The notes beneath the pieces were generated by a model. That model was not told where the DNA came from, made no database searches, and worked only from the letters and a program-made list of their open reading frames with translations. Position numbers and translations under genes: made by a program. A stretch of DNA of 64,000 nucleotides from Pedobacter psychrophilus (GTDB lineage: Bacteria; Bacteroidota; Bacteroidia; Sphingobacteriales; Sphingobacteriaceae), in contig NZ_LWHJ01000011.1 of assembly GCF_001652725.1 (NCBI RefSeq), positions 682,001 to 746,000 of the forward strand, written 5' to 3'. Position 1 is the stretch's first letter. Every line of letters begins with the position of its first letter. Positions 17,076 through 23,953 of this stretch are shown here, in pieces.

Positions 17076-17123
17076 ATCTTTTAGTAATATCTTTTAGTAA
17101 TATCTATTAGAAATATCTTTTAG
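17072..17123 (+). repeat. Four perfect-phase 13-bp direct repeats
   Basis: WAATATCTWTTAG repeats at 17072-17084, 17085-17097, 17098-17110 and 17111-17123, head to tail without gaps; only the first base and one inner base vary. A T-rich run follows at about 17131-17143. This layout resembles an iteron array beside an AT-rich unwinding region. Confidence 0.85.
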
Positions 17124-17246
17124 GGGAGTGTTTATTTTTTTTTCAAAGAATTGAGACAGTAGATACAAACCTTAAAAAGAAAAGAAAAAAAGCCCGCCGA
17201 AAAAAAGAAAAAGAAAATTAATTATTAACACTTAAAAAAGCAGATC

Positions 17247-17393
17247 ATGACAACAAAAGAAAGAATCAAAAAATTGAATGAAGAAATCGAAGCAATGAAA
17301 GAAAATTTAACCGAGCTTCAAGACCAGGAGAGATTGGAAAGCCAAAAGCCGGCAACAGATGAAGAGGTAGAAGCTGTTTTTGACAACCTATAA
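17247..17393 (+). CDS. 48-aa coiled-coil small protein
   Basis: A short ORF from ATG 17247 to TAA 17391-17393. The sequence is dominated by a heptad-like amphipathic helix (KERIKKLNEEIEAMKENL), then a Glu-rich tail ending DEEVEAVFDNL. It follows the repeat arrays at about 120 bp and precedes the next gene by 69 bp. Composition is clearly protein-like (no rare codons, strong acidic/basic patterning). Function unknown; dimerisation through the coiled coil is the only thing that can be suggested. Confidence 0.55.
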   Translation: MTTKERIKKLNEEIEAMKENLTELQDQERLESQKPATDEEVEAVFDNL

Positions 17394-17462
17394 AGCAACC
17401 ATTAATTAATAAATGAAATATGCCATTAGGTAATAAATGTAACATCAAAAGAAAATTTTAAA

Positions 17463-18164
17463 ATGAGAAAATCAGTAGTAAAAATGAACGAGCCTAAAAC
17501 ATTATCACAGGACTTAATAACTTATAACGCAATACTAAGCGATTACAGCCTATTTAGTCCAATACTTGACAAAGTAGTAGAGGACTATGAGAAATTAGGT
17601 CTAGGGGCTTTAAATGCTCAAGTATGGGATAAGATTAAGTATTCAAACACCGATTGCTTAGAAAGAGAGTATTTGAAGACCTTGAACGATCAGCTGGATA
17701 GTGCTGGCATAAGGTCTGACAGTATGCGAAAAATCAATTTAAAAGATTGGCAGCTACCATTAATTGAATTAGGAAATTTAATAGATCAATTACATCGTGT
17801 TTATGTTGACAAATTAAATATCAATAGGTTGCGTTTAGACTTAACGCAAATCAGTTTTATAGATGGTAAATTTGAGATAAGTGAAGAAACTAAAACCGAA
17901 ATATTGTTAGGCTTAACGGTATCATTAAACAGCCCTACAGAAAGGTTAATCTATGAGCGTTTAATTAAGACTGCAAAAGCCATGACAGATACCTATGAGC
18001 TTGCAAGGGAGATAGGTTTTATAGATCGCAGCGGATGGAAGGATGTTAAAATTAACTACGTTAATCATCTTATAAAGCAAACAGAAAACGGGTTTGAAGT
18101 AGATAATAATATGTTAAGATGGCAATTAGATGTAATGCAAAGAAATAGTCAAAAAATAATTTAA
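17463..18164 (+). CDS. Hypothetical protein of the integrated element
   Basis: A 233-aa soluble, largely helical protein of unknown family. A second possible start (Met8) lies a few codons downstream of the first. Residues such as DWQLPLIELGNLIDQLHRVYVDKLN and SPTERLIYERLIKTAKAMTD suggest packed amphipathic helices; there is no signal peptide, membrane segment or recognisable catalytic motif. It lies alone between the iteron-like region and the operator/promoter at 18224-18279. It may belong to the replication or maintenance module, but nothing in the sequence proves it. Confidence 0.65.
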   Translation: MRKSVVKMNEPKTLSQDLITYNAILSDYSLFSPILDKVVEDYEKLGLGALNAQVWDKIKYSNTDCLEREYLKTLNDQLDSAGIRSDSMRKINLKDWQLPLIELGNLIDQLHRVYVDKLNINRLRLDLTQISFIDGKFEISEETKTEILLGLTVSLNSPTERLIYERLIKTAKAMTDTYELAREIGFIDRSGWKDVKINYVNHLIKQTENGFEVDNNMLRWQLDVMQRNSQKII

Positions 18165-18223
18165 AATAATTTAAAAAAGTTAAGTGCTAGTTATCAAAAA
18201 GTTAAGCCCCGAAAAATCCAAAT

Positions 18224-18240
18224 TATACGGTAACAGTATA
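18224..18240 (+). promoter_or_regulatory. Operator-like palindrome TATAC-N7-GTATA
   Basis: TATAC-GGTAACA-GTATA, located 7 bp upstream of the -33 element of the promoter at 18248-18279. A near-identical palindrome in the opposite sense lies at 18796-18814 and a half-site TATACGGTAA at 18776-18785. Confidence 0.6.
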
Positions 18241-18247
18241 TTAACTA

Positions 18248-18279
18248 TTTGTTTATCAATATGTTATGTTTTATATTTG
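18248..18279 (+). promoter_or_regulatory. Consensus promoter of the 82-aa gene
   Basis: TTTG (18248-18251), 20-bp spacer, TATATTTG (18272-18279). Expected start of transcription is about 18285, which rules out the in-frame ATG at 18249 and supports ATG 18306 as the translation start. Confidence 0.75.
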
Positions 18280-18305
18280 TTCAACAAACAACTAAAAACA
18301 GCATT

Positions 18306-18554
18306 ATGAGACTTATAAAAAAAGAGAAAGCATTATTAAACGGGTTTATTGATAGAGGTGCTAAAACTATAAAAGAACAAGGTATTGTTAGGACTTTCAA
18401 ACATTCAAAGGTAGTTCAAACATTAACAGGTCTTAGATATTGTATAATATTGAACACCGAAACTGGCGAAAGGTTGCTTTTAGAACGTAACGGTAATTAC
18501 AATAAATTTTATAATGTACCTAAAACTAGTATTCTTTTAGACTTATTAGGATAA
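18306..18554 (+). CDS. Small basic hypothetical protein (82 aa)
   Basis: ATG 18306 is chosen because the upstream in-frame ATG at 18249 overlaps the -33 element. The 82-aa product has a basic N-terminal half (MRLIKKEKALLNGF, DRGAKTIKEQG) and a beta-strand-rich second half (RYCIILNTETGERLLLER, NKFYNVPKTSILLDLLG). No family recognised. Its own promoter flanked by TATAC-N7-GTATA palindromes suggests tight control, perhaps autoregulation, but the protein lacks an obvious HTH. Confidence 0.6.
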   Translation: MRLIKKEKALLNGFIDRGAKTIKEQGIVRTFKHSKVVQTLTGLRYCIILNTETGERLLLERNGNYNKFYNVPKTSILLDLLG

Positions 18555-18795
18555 ATAATTAAAAGCTGGGCGCAAAGCTTACAAATCGGGCGCAACCTTT
18601 TTTTATTCTCCTCAAATTTAGGGCGTATATTTCTGTAACGGCTTAAGCTTAATGCAATATTTACAATATGAAACGGGGGTTTGATAACTTCATCAAATGA
18701 CAATTTAAACACCCCAAAATTGGTGTATTTAAAACCCTCAATGATTTAAATAGGCAAAAAACAGCCCATTTAAAATATACGGTAATTGAATAAAA

Positions 18796-18814
18796 TTATA
18801 CAGTAACCGTATAA
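18796..18814 (+). promoter_or_regulatory. Second operator-like palindrome TTATAC-N7-GTATAA
   Basis: TTATAC-AGTAACC-GTATAA. Its reverse complement matches the palindrome at 18224-18240 at nearly all positions (both contain GGTnAC in the centre). It lies about 240 bp downstream of the 82-aa gene in non-coding sequence. Confidence 0.5.
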
Positions 18815-18918
18815 AAATATAAACTATCAAAGTTTTAAATATCAAAACAAAGTCTTGATGTTCTTGAAAACCATGTTCCACGATTATCACCGCCATTCTT
18901 AACTTCCACTAAATCAGT

Positions 18919-19066
18919 CAGTAGGCATATTAGCCTACTGCTTAAATTAGTGATAAGCATATTAGCCTATTAGGAAATTATCCAAAGTGAGAAATCACAC
19001 TTTGACATGTATATCGGAATTCCGTTATGATAAAAACCATGTGTGAGAAAATCACATACATGGTTT
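18919..19066. other. Cluster of stem-loops in the right end of the element
   Basis: In order: CAGTAGGC/GCCTACTG (18919-18940, 6-nt loop); a partial copy with the direct repeat GCATATTAGCCTA (18925-18937 and 18958-18970); CAAAGTG/CACTTTG (18983-19004); the palindrome CGGAATTCCG (19015-19024); and AAACCATGT-GTGA/TCAC-ACATGGTTT with a 2-nt bulge (19034-19066). The last two hairpins share the centre GTGAGAAA(A)TCACA. The 670 bp from 18555 to 19223 contain no gene; this may be a structured RNA, an origin or a recombination site. Confidence 0.6.
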
Positions 19067-19181
19067 AAAAGACTTTATCCGAAATATCAGAAAAACTACA
19101 ACAGCTCGACATTCAAATCGAACCCTAGAAATGATAAGAAATATCCGAAATAACCGAACCCTATAAAAAGGGATAGGATTT

Positions 19182-19219
19182 TTAAAAAAAAAATAGCCTT
19201 AACAAATGCTAAGGCTATT
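19182..19219 (-). terminator. Intrinsic terminator of the lipoprotein gene
   Basis: Perfect 10-bp stem AATAGCCTTA/TAAGGCTATT (19192-19201 and 19210-19219) with an 8-nt loop. On the minus strand it is followed by a T-run (A-run on plus at 19184-19193), 5 nt after the stop of the lipoprotein gene. Confidence 0.85.
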
Positions 19220-19223
19220 AAAT

Positions 19224-19604
19224 CTATTTTTTACTACCAGTCCAAGTACCGCTAAAACCTAGAGATGTGTTAGACCACGTTCCAGTTGCGGTTGTTGATG
19301 ACATTTGCCCTGTAAATGTTGATCCTGAACTAGAACTGCCAGCGGTTGCGGTAAACTGTCCACTATTGGAAACTGAACCCTTAACATCAAAACTTTGACT
19401 GTAAGGAGTAGAGGTGGTATTTCCCGAAATAGAACCAGTTGAACTTACAACTATTGAAAATACGCCCCTATCATTGTTACCTGAATAAGTACCGATCCAA
19501 TTTCCCTGATAAACAGATGTGCTGGTGGTGTCATCTTTCTTTGAACAGCTAAATAAGGTTAAAACCAAACAAGCTAATAATGTAATGGATAAAATTTTCT
19601 TCAT
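19224..19604 (-). CDS. Small secreted lipoprotein
   Basis: A 126-aa protein with a classical lipoprotein signal: basic start (MKK), hydrophobic core and lipobox LFSC with Cys20, followed by SKKDD, which favours surface or periplasmic anchoring. The mature part is Ser/Thr/Gly-rich and beta-stranded (YQGNWIGTYSG, TGTWSNTSLGFSGTWTGSKK), reminiscent of small lipocalin-like or beta-sandwich Bacteroidota lipoproteins. It is the only cargo gene read toward the left in the element and ends at a strong terminator. Function unknown. Confidence 0.8.
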   Translation of the reverse strand: MKKILSITLLACLVLTLFSCSKKDDTTSTSVYQGNWIGTYSGNNDRGVFSIVVSSTGSISGNTTSTPYSQSFDVKGSVSNSGQFTATAGSSSSGSTFTGQMSSTTATGTWSNTSLGFSGTWTGSKK

Positions 19605-19680
19605 GATTATTTGTGATTTAGAGTTATAAAGTTCAATTTATATTAATAATCAATAAAAAAGAAAACAATTTTAATTTAAT

Positions 19681-19688
19681 TACTTTTG
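19681..19688 (+). promoter_or_regulatory. Candidate replacement -7 box for ahcY inside the element
   Basis: TACTTTTG fits TAnnTTTG and lies 108 bp before the ahcY start, within the right end of the element. No TTTG is present at the -33 position, so this promoter looks weaker than the displaced one at 12919-12950. Confidence 0.4.
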
Positions 19689-19719
19689 TATCTATAAATG
19701 ATTAGAGAGGGGGCAAAGT

Positions 19720-19741
19720 GTTTGCACATTTATGTGCGCAT
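19720..19741 (+). promoter_or_regulatory. Right-end copy of the 22-bp GTTTGCACAT composite motif
   Basis: GTTTGCACAT-TTA-TGTGCGCAT matches 13102-13123 at 19 of 22 positions, in the same orientation and with the same 3-nt spacing. It contains the inverted repeat GCACAT-TT-ATGTGC and lies 51 bp inside attR. Candidate integrase arm site or repressor operator. Confidence 0.6.
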
Positions 19742-19792
19742 ACCTCTAAAAACTACTCATAACTAATTGATTTACAAATAAATAAAAACAAA

Positions 19793-19809
19793 AACTATGT
19801 CATCAGTAG
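19793..19809. repeat. attR: right 17-bp direct repeat, overlapping the ahcY start
   Basis: AACTATGTCATCAGTAG, identical to 12969-12985. Contains the ahcY ATG (19797-19799) and its codons 2-4. Supports integration into the 5' end of ahcY with restoration of the reading frame. Confidence 0.85.
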
Positions 19810-21113
19810 AGACAACTTACGTACCTTACAAAGTGAAGGACATTTCCCTTGCAGAATGGGGAAGAAAAGAAATTGAATTAGCCGAAGCAGAAATGCCAGG
19901 TTTAATGGCACTTAGAGCAGAGTTTGGCGAAAGTCAACCGCTTAAAGGAGCTAGAATTGCAGGATGTTTACACATGACTATTCAAACCGCGGTTTTAATT
20001 GAAACGTTAACTGCATTAGGAGCTGATGTTACTTGGTCATCATGTAATATTTTTTCAACACAAGATCATGCTGCTGCTGCAATTGCTGCTGCTGGAGTTC
20101 CTGTTTATGCTTGGAAAGGCTTAAACGAAGAGGAATTTGATTGGTGTATTGAGCAAACTTTATTCTTCGGTGAAAACCGTGAGCCATTAAACATGATTTT
20201 AGATGATGGTGGCGATTTAACCAACATGGTTTTAGACAGATACCCAGAGTTAGCTGCTGGTATTAAAGGAATCTCTGAAGAAACTACAACTGGCGTTCTT
20301 CGCTTACACGATCGTGTTAAAAAAGGAACTTTACCAATGCCTGCAATCAACATTAATGATTCGGTTACTAAATCTAAATTTGATAACAAATACGGATGTC
20401 GTGAGTCTTTAGTTGATGCAATTCGTAGAGCAACTGACGTAATGATGGCTGGAAAAGTAGCTGTTGTTTGTGGTTACGGCGATGTTGGTAAAGGTTCTGC
20501 AGAATCTTTAGCTAGAGCAGGAGTTAGGGTTATTGTTACTGAAATTGATCCAATTTGTGCTTTACAAGCTGCTATGGAAGGTTATGAAGTAAAGAAATTA
20601 AATACTGCTATTAAAGAAGCTGACATTGTAGTTACGGCAACTGGTAATAAAGACATTGTTAGAGGCGAGCATTTTGAGGCTTTAAAAGACAAAGCTATCG
20701 TTTGTAACATTGGTCACTTTGATAACGAGATTGATATGGCGTGGTTAAACAAAACTCACGGTGCGTCTAAAATAGAAATTAAACCTCAGGTTGATAAATA
20801 TACAATCAACGGAAGCGATGTAATCGTTTTAGCAGAAGGTAGATTAGTAAACTTAGGTTGTGCAACCGGTCACCCATCTTTTGTAATGTCTAACTCTTTC
20901 ACAAACCAAACTTTAGCACAAATGGAGCTTTGGTCTAATTCTGGCGCTTACGAAAACCAAGTTTACGTATTGCCAAAAACTTTAGATGAGAAAGTTGCCC
21001 GTTTACATTTAGCTAAAATTGGTGTAGAATTAGAAGAATTAAGAAACGATCAAGCAGAATACATTGGTGTAACTGTAGAAGGTCCTTTTAAATCTGATTC
21101 TTACCGTTACTAA
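19797..21113 (+). CDS. ahcY: Adenosylhomocysteinase (S-adenosylhomocysteine hydrolase)
   Basis: A 438-aa cytosolic enzyme that splits S-adenosylhomocysteine into adenosine and homocysteine, keeping methylation reactions running. Clear family segments: [32 protein letters not shown], the NAD-binding [27 protein letters not shown] and the C-terminal KSDSYRY. Length is normal for the bacterial enzyme. Its first codons form the right attachment repeat of the integrated element, so expression now depends on promoters in the element's right end or on read-through. A strong terminator follows at 21149-21180. Confidence 0.97.
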   Translation: MSSVETTYVPYKVKDISLAEWGRKEIELAEAEMPGLMALRAEFGESQPLKGARIAGCLHMTIQTAVLIETLTALGADVTWSSCNIFSTQDHAAAAIAAAGVPVYAWKGLNEEEFDWCIEQTLFFGENREPLNMILDDGGDLTNMVLDRYPELAAGIKGISEETTTGVLRLHDRVKKGTLPMPAININDSVTKSKFDNKYGCRESLVDAIRRATDVMMAGKVAVVCGYGDVGKGSAESLARAGVRVIVTEIDPICALQAAMEGYEVKKLNTAIKEADIVVTATGNKDIVRGEHFEALKDKAIVCNIGHFDNEIDMAWLNKTHGASKIEIKPQVDKYTINGSDVIVLAEGRLVNLGCATGHPSFVMSNSFTNQTLAQMELWSNSGAYENQVYVLPKTLDEKVARLHLAKIGVELEELRNDQAEYIGVTVEGPFKSDSYRY

Positions 21114-21148
21114 TTTTTAGAAATAAGAAGCTAGAATTAAGATTCAAG

Positions 21149-21180
21149 ACCGTTCTGATTTATTTCAGAGCGGTTTTTTT
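21149..21180 (+). terminator. Intrinsic terminator downstream of ahcY
   Basis: Stem ACCGTTCTGA/TCAGAGCGGT (21149-21158 and 21165-21174, one G-U pair) followed by a T-run. Confidence 0.9.
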
Positions 21181-21371
21181 GTTTTAGAAAAGCAAGGCTT
21201 GTGGTCAATTATTTCCGATAGTCCGGCTGTCCACACTCGCTTTTTTAAAACTTTTTTCAAAAGCTTTAAAAAGAGCTCTAACAAATGCTTCCATCCGGTT
21301 TATTTAACATCCTTTAACGTTATTAATATTATTTTATATTTATCTTGATATTCATATCGTGAATGTAAGAA

Positions 21372-21701
21372 ATGAAAAAAATACGCTTGCTATTTAATTT
21401 TTATAAAGGCTTTTTCTTAGCACCATTATTAATATCCATAGCAAGCTCAGCCTTATTATTTGTTTGGGGAATGGAAGCCTTCACCATGATTTTTTGGTAT
21501 AAAATTGCCACTATGTTAATCATCTACTCATTTATAAACAGTTATAAAAGGAAAGAATTATTTTACTATCAAAATTTAGGAATAGGAAAACTAAAACTAT
21601 GGTTTTTTGCATACAGCTTAGATTTTTTCTTTTTTGTAATTCTGATAAGCCAATCTCAAAAATTCAGCTTTTTTAGTTTTCTCCTAAAATATCGCATGTG
21701 A
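21372..21701 (+). CDS. Small membrane protein, likely partner of the ABC ATPase
   Basis: A 109-aa protein with three hydrophobic helices (about residues 14-32, 38-55 and 78-100) and few polar loops. No family recognised. Its stop overlaps the GTG start of the ATPase gene (GTGA), so both are translated together, and it probably forms or recruits the membrane part of the transporter. It is shorter than a normal ABC permease (six helices), so either it oligomerises or another permease is encoded elsewhere. Confidence 0.6.
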   Translation: MKKIRLLFNFYKGFFLAPLLISIASSALLFVWGMEAFTMIFWYKIATMLIIYSFINSYKRKELFYYQNLGIGKLKLWFFAYSLDFFFFVILISQSQKFSFFSFLLKYRM

Positions 21702-22372
21702 AAAATAAACTGGAAGTTGACAGTGTTTTTCTAGAATTCGGTAATCGTAGAATATTATCAGATGTTTATTTAAAATGTGAAACTGATAAAATAATCGGGT
21801 TATTAGGGCGAAATGGAAATGGCAAAACTAGCTTAATGAATATCATTTACGGCAATCTTAATTGTAATTCTAAATCTGTCCGATTTAATGGTGAAACAAA
21901 CTTTAAGGCTTATAAAAAGCCTGAGTTGCTAATGTATTTACCTCAGTTTAATTTTATTCCAGGAAGCCTTAGCTTAAAAAGAATATTTAAAGATTATGAA
22001 TTGGATTTTAAAGATTTTGAAAATCGGTTTCCATTTTATAAGTCTAAATATAAATCGTCTTTTCAAAGTTTATCAGGCGGACAACGAAGAATCGTAGAGA
22101 TTTATATCATATCTAAATCTAAAACGCAATTTGTTATCCTAGATGAACCTTTCTCGCATTTAAGCCCAATTCAAATAGAAGAAGTGAAACAATTTATTCT
22201 TGAAGAAAAAACAAACAAAGGTTTTTTGATAACAGATCACATGTATCAACATGTATTAAATATTAGTGATGATATTTATGTTTTGGCTAACGGCAAAACT
22301 CACCTTATAAAAGATATAATTGAAATTCAGTATTTAGGCTATGCTAATCTTAATATAAATATGATCAAATAA
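21698..22372 (+). CDS. ABC transporter ATP-binding protein
   Basis: A 224-aa nucleotide-binding domain starting at GTG 21698 (the nearby ATG is out of frame). Walker A GRNGNGKTS (about 37-45), Q-loop region LPQFNF, signature LSGGQRRIVEIYI, Walker B FVILDEPFSHLS and the H-loop ITDHMYQ are all present, so ATP hydrolysis should work. It powers transport of an unknown substrate. Co-translated with the small three-helix membrane protein upstream. Confidence 0.88.
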   Translation: MKNKLEVDSVFLEFGNRRILSDVYLKCETDKIIGLLGRNGNGKTSLMNIIYGNLNCNSKSVRFNGETNFKAYKKPELLMYLPQFNFIPGSLSLKRIFKDYELDFKDFENRFPFYKSKYKSSFQSLSGGQRRIVEIYIISKSKTQFVILDEPFSHLSPIQIEEVKQFILEEKTNKGFLITDHMYQHVLNISDDIYVLANGKTHLIKDIIEIQYLGYANLNINMIK

Positions 22373-22471
22373 GAGGAATTAAGCATAGTTACATTTTAAA
22401 TATTCTTAATGATAATGTTGCCTTTTTAAAATCTATAATTAAAATCGTTTTTTATCAAAGATTAAAAACCC

Positions 22472-22479
22472 TACCTTTG
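22472..22479 (+). promoter_or_regulatory. -7 box of the J-domain/KTSC gene
   Basis: TACCTTTG, identical to the -7 box of the ancestral ahcY promoter, with a TTTT at the -33 position (22448-22451) and a 58-nt leader to the ATG at 22538. Confidence 0.65.
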
Positions 22480-22537
22480 CGCCAAATTATTTTGACTAAT
22501 TCAAATAAGTGGCTAGTCAACAGTAATTTATAATATT

Positions 22538-22987
22538 ATGAAGAAAATTGTTGATTATAGAAAATTATTGGAAGTGACTGAAAAAGCTACTTTAGCAGAG
22601 TTGAAGTCAGTATATAGAAGTTTAATGAAAACTTATCATCCAGATAAATTTCCTGAAGGCGAAGAACGTACTGAAGCGGAACATACTAGCAAAAATATGA
22701 TTGAGGCTTATCATTTTCTAGTAAGTATAGCTCCAGAAACTCGTGATCAAAATTTAGCAGCTTACACAGAAACCACTACAAATTCTAATATTCAAGATTT
22801 TGATTTTAAATCTCAAGTTTTAACTGTTGAGTTTTTAGACGGTAACACTTATGAATATTTTGATGTACCAAGAGCTGTATATGTAAAATTAGTAAACGCA
22901 GATTCAAGAGGAAGATTTGCGAGAAGGCATATTTTCACTTCTTATGTTTATAGAAGTACAAGTAGGTTAGTTGCTACAACCGCTTAG
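22538..22987 (+). CDS. J-domain protein with C-terminal KTSC domain
   Basis: A 149-aa protein. The N-terminal half is a J domain with the HPD motif at 34-36 (KTYHPDKFPEG), which stimulates Hsp70/DnaK ATPase. The C-terminal half (about 85-145, VLTVEFLDGNTYEYFDVPRAVYVKLVNADS...) is a KTSC domain, a small beta fold named for its C-terminal motif and associated with lysyl-tRNA synthetase-like and J-domain proteins. The fusion is known in Bacteroidota; the client is unknown. It has its own promoter and ends at a strong bidirectional terminator. Confidence 0.85.
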   Translation: MKKIVDYRKLLEVTEKATLAELKSVYRSLMKTYHPDKFPEGEERTEAEHTSKNMIEAYHFLVSIAPETRDQNLAAYTETTTNSNIQDFDFKSQVLTVEFLDGNTYEYFDVPRAVYVKLVNADSRGRFARRHIFTSYVYRSTSRLVATTA

Positions 22988-23004
22988 TTCACTTAATAAA
23001 CTAC

Positions 23005-23041
23005 AAAAAAGGGATAATCAAATTTTGATTATCCCTTTTTT
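23005..23041. terminator. Bidirectional intrinsic terminator
   Basis: A-run, stem GGGATAATCAAA/TTTGATTATCCC (23011-23022 and 23024-23035), T-run. Serves the J-domain gene on plus and the SDR gene on minus. Confidence 0.95.
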
Positions 23042-23854
23042 TTATCCAAAAGCAGATTCAACTGCTCCGCCATCAACGCGGTAATTACTTCCATTAACGT
23101 AACTTGCTTTATCAGAACATAAGAAAGCAATCACCGATGCTACTTCTTCTGGCCTTCCTCTTCTTTTTACTGCAATATGTGGCCTATCGTTTTTTAGGAA
23201 ATAATCAACGGCCTCTTTTATTGTCGAGTTTCTTTTCTCTGCTAATTCTTCCATCATTGCATCCGTCATTGGTGTTTCTATAAAAGCCGGAGAAACGCAA
23301 TTAAACAGCAAATTATCTTTAGAGTAAGCCCTAGATAAACATTTCGTTAGATTAATAATTGCAGCTTTACAAGCATTATACGGGCTTTCTTCAATATAAG
23401 GTTGAAAAGCATTTTCAGAAGCAATAGTTACCACACGACCCCATTTTTTATCTAATAATTGAGGTAGAAATGCTCGACATAATCTTACTGCCCCCATTAA
23501 ATCAATATCTATAGTTTTCATCCAATCAGCATCAGAAAGTGTCATGAAATCTCCTGCAGCACCTCTTGCACCAGCACAATTCACTAAAATATCAATACCT
23601 CCCCAATCCTTTTTAACTTTTTCTGAAGCTTCGTCTACTTTTACAGGATCACTTAGATCTAATGGTAATAAATAGACTTTCGCATCAGAAACGGACTTTA
23701 ATAATTCTTTTTTAGCATTTTCTAAATCCTTTTCCTTAATATCAGACAAAATAATTATTACACCTTCAGATGCTAATATTTTTGCGGTTTCTAATCCTAT
23801 TCCAGAATCTGCACCTGTGATTAATGCTATCTTATTTTTAATTCCTAAATCCAT
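23042..23854 (-). CDS. SDR-family NAD(P)-dependent oxidoreductase
   Basis: A 270-aa classical short-chain dehydrogenase. Cofactor loop ALITGADSGIGLETA near residue 11, the LVNCAGARGAAG segment, catalytic Ser in TIASENAF and the YNACKAA motif with Tyr and Lys are all visible, as is the C-terminal PEEVASVIAFLCSDKASYVNGSNYRVDGG. It oxidises or reduces a hydroxyl/carbonyl group on an unknown substrate. Stand-alone gene between a shared terminator and the pdxJ promoter region. Confidence 0.92.
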   Translation of the reverse strand: MDLGIKNKIALITGADSGIGLETAKILASEGVIIILSDIKEKDLENAKKELLKSVSDAKVYLLPLDLSDPVKVDEASEKVKKDWGGIDILVNCAGARGAAGDFMTLSDADWMKTIDIDLMGAVRLCRAFLPQLLDKKWGRVVTIASENAFQPYIEESPYNACKAAIINLTKCLSRAYSKDNLLFNCVSPAFIETPMTDAMMEELAEKRNSTIKEAVDYFLKNDRPHIAVKRRGRPEEVASVIAFLCSDKASYVNGSNYRVDGGAVESAFG

Positions 23855-23942
23855 GTTACAATATTTAATTATTTAAACCATAAATAATGCCAGCTGAAGC
23901 TCATTTATTTAAGGCAAACAATAGGAAGATATTTTGCTTTAA

Positions 23943-23950
23943 TATATTTG
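23943..23950 (+). promoter_or_regulatory. -7 box of the pdxJ-mnmH-selD operon, 3 nt before the ATG
   Basis: TATATTTG followed by TAT and the ATG at 23954. The distance implies transcription starting at or next to the start codon (leaderless mRNA). The -33 element is not obvious. Confidence 0.6.
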
Positions 23951-23953
23951 TAT

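Larger units (their letters stand above)
12969..19809 (+). mobile_element. 6.8-kb integrated element in the 5' end of ahcY
   Basis: Bounded by 17-bp direct repeats that duplicate the first codons of ahcY, with a tyrosine recombinase as the first gene inside the left end. Cargo: an HTH/winged-helix/VRR-NUC/possible replication operon, iteron-like arrays, two unknown proteins, a small coiled-coil ORF, a stem-loop cluster and a lipoprotein. No relaxase, type IV secretion, capsid or terminase gene is seen, so it resembles a phage-satellite or mobilisable island rather than a self-transmissible element. The recombinase carries a frameshift, so the copy may be locked in place. Confidence 0.85.

Noticed and set aside
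19105-19128. tRNA-like T-arm sequence (TTCAAATCGAACC)
   Set aside because: No acceptor, D or anticodon arms could be paired around it on either strand.
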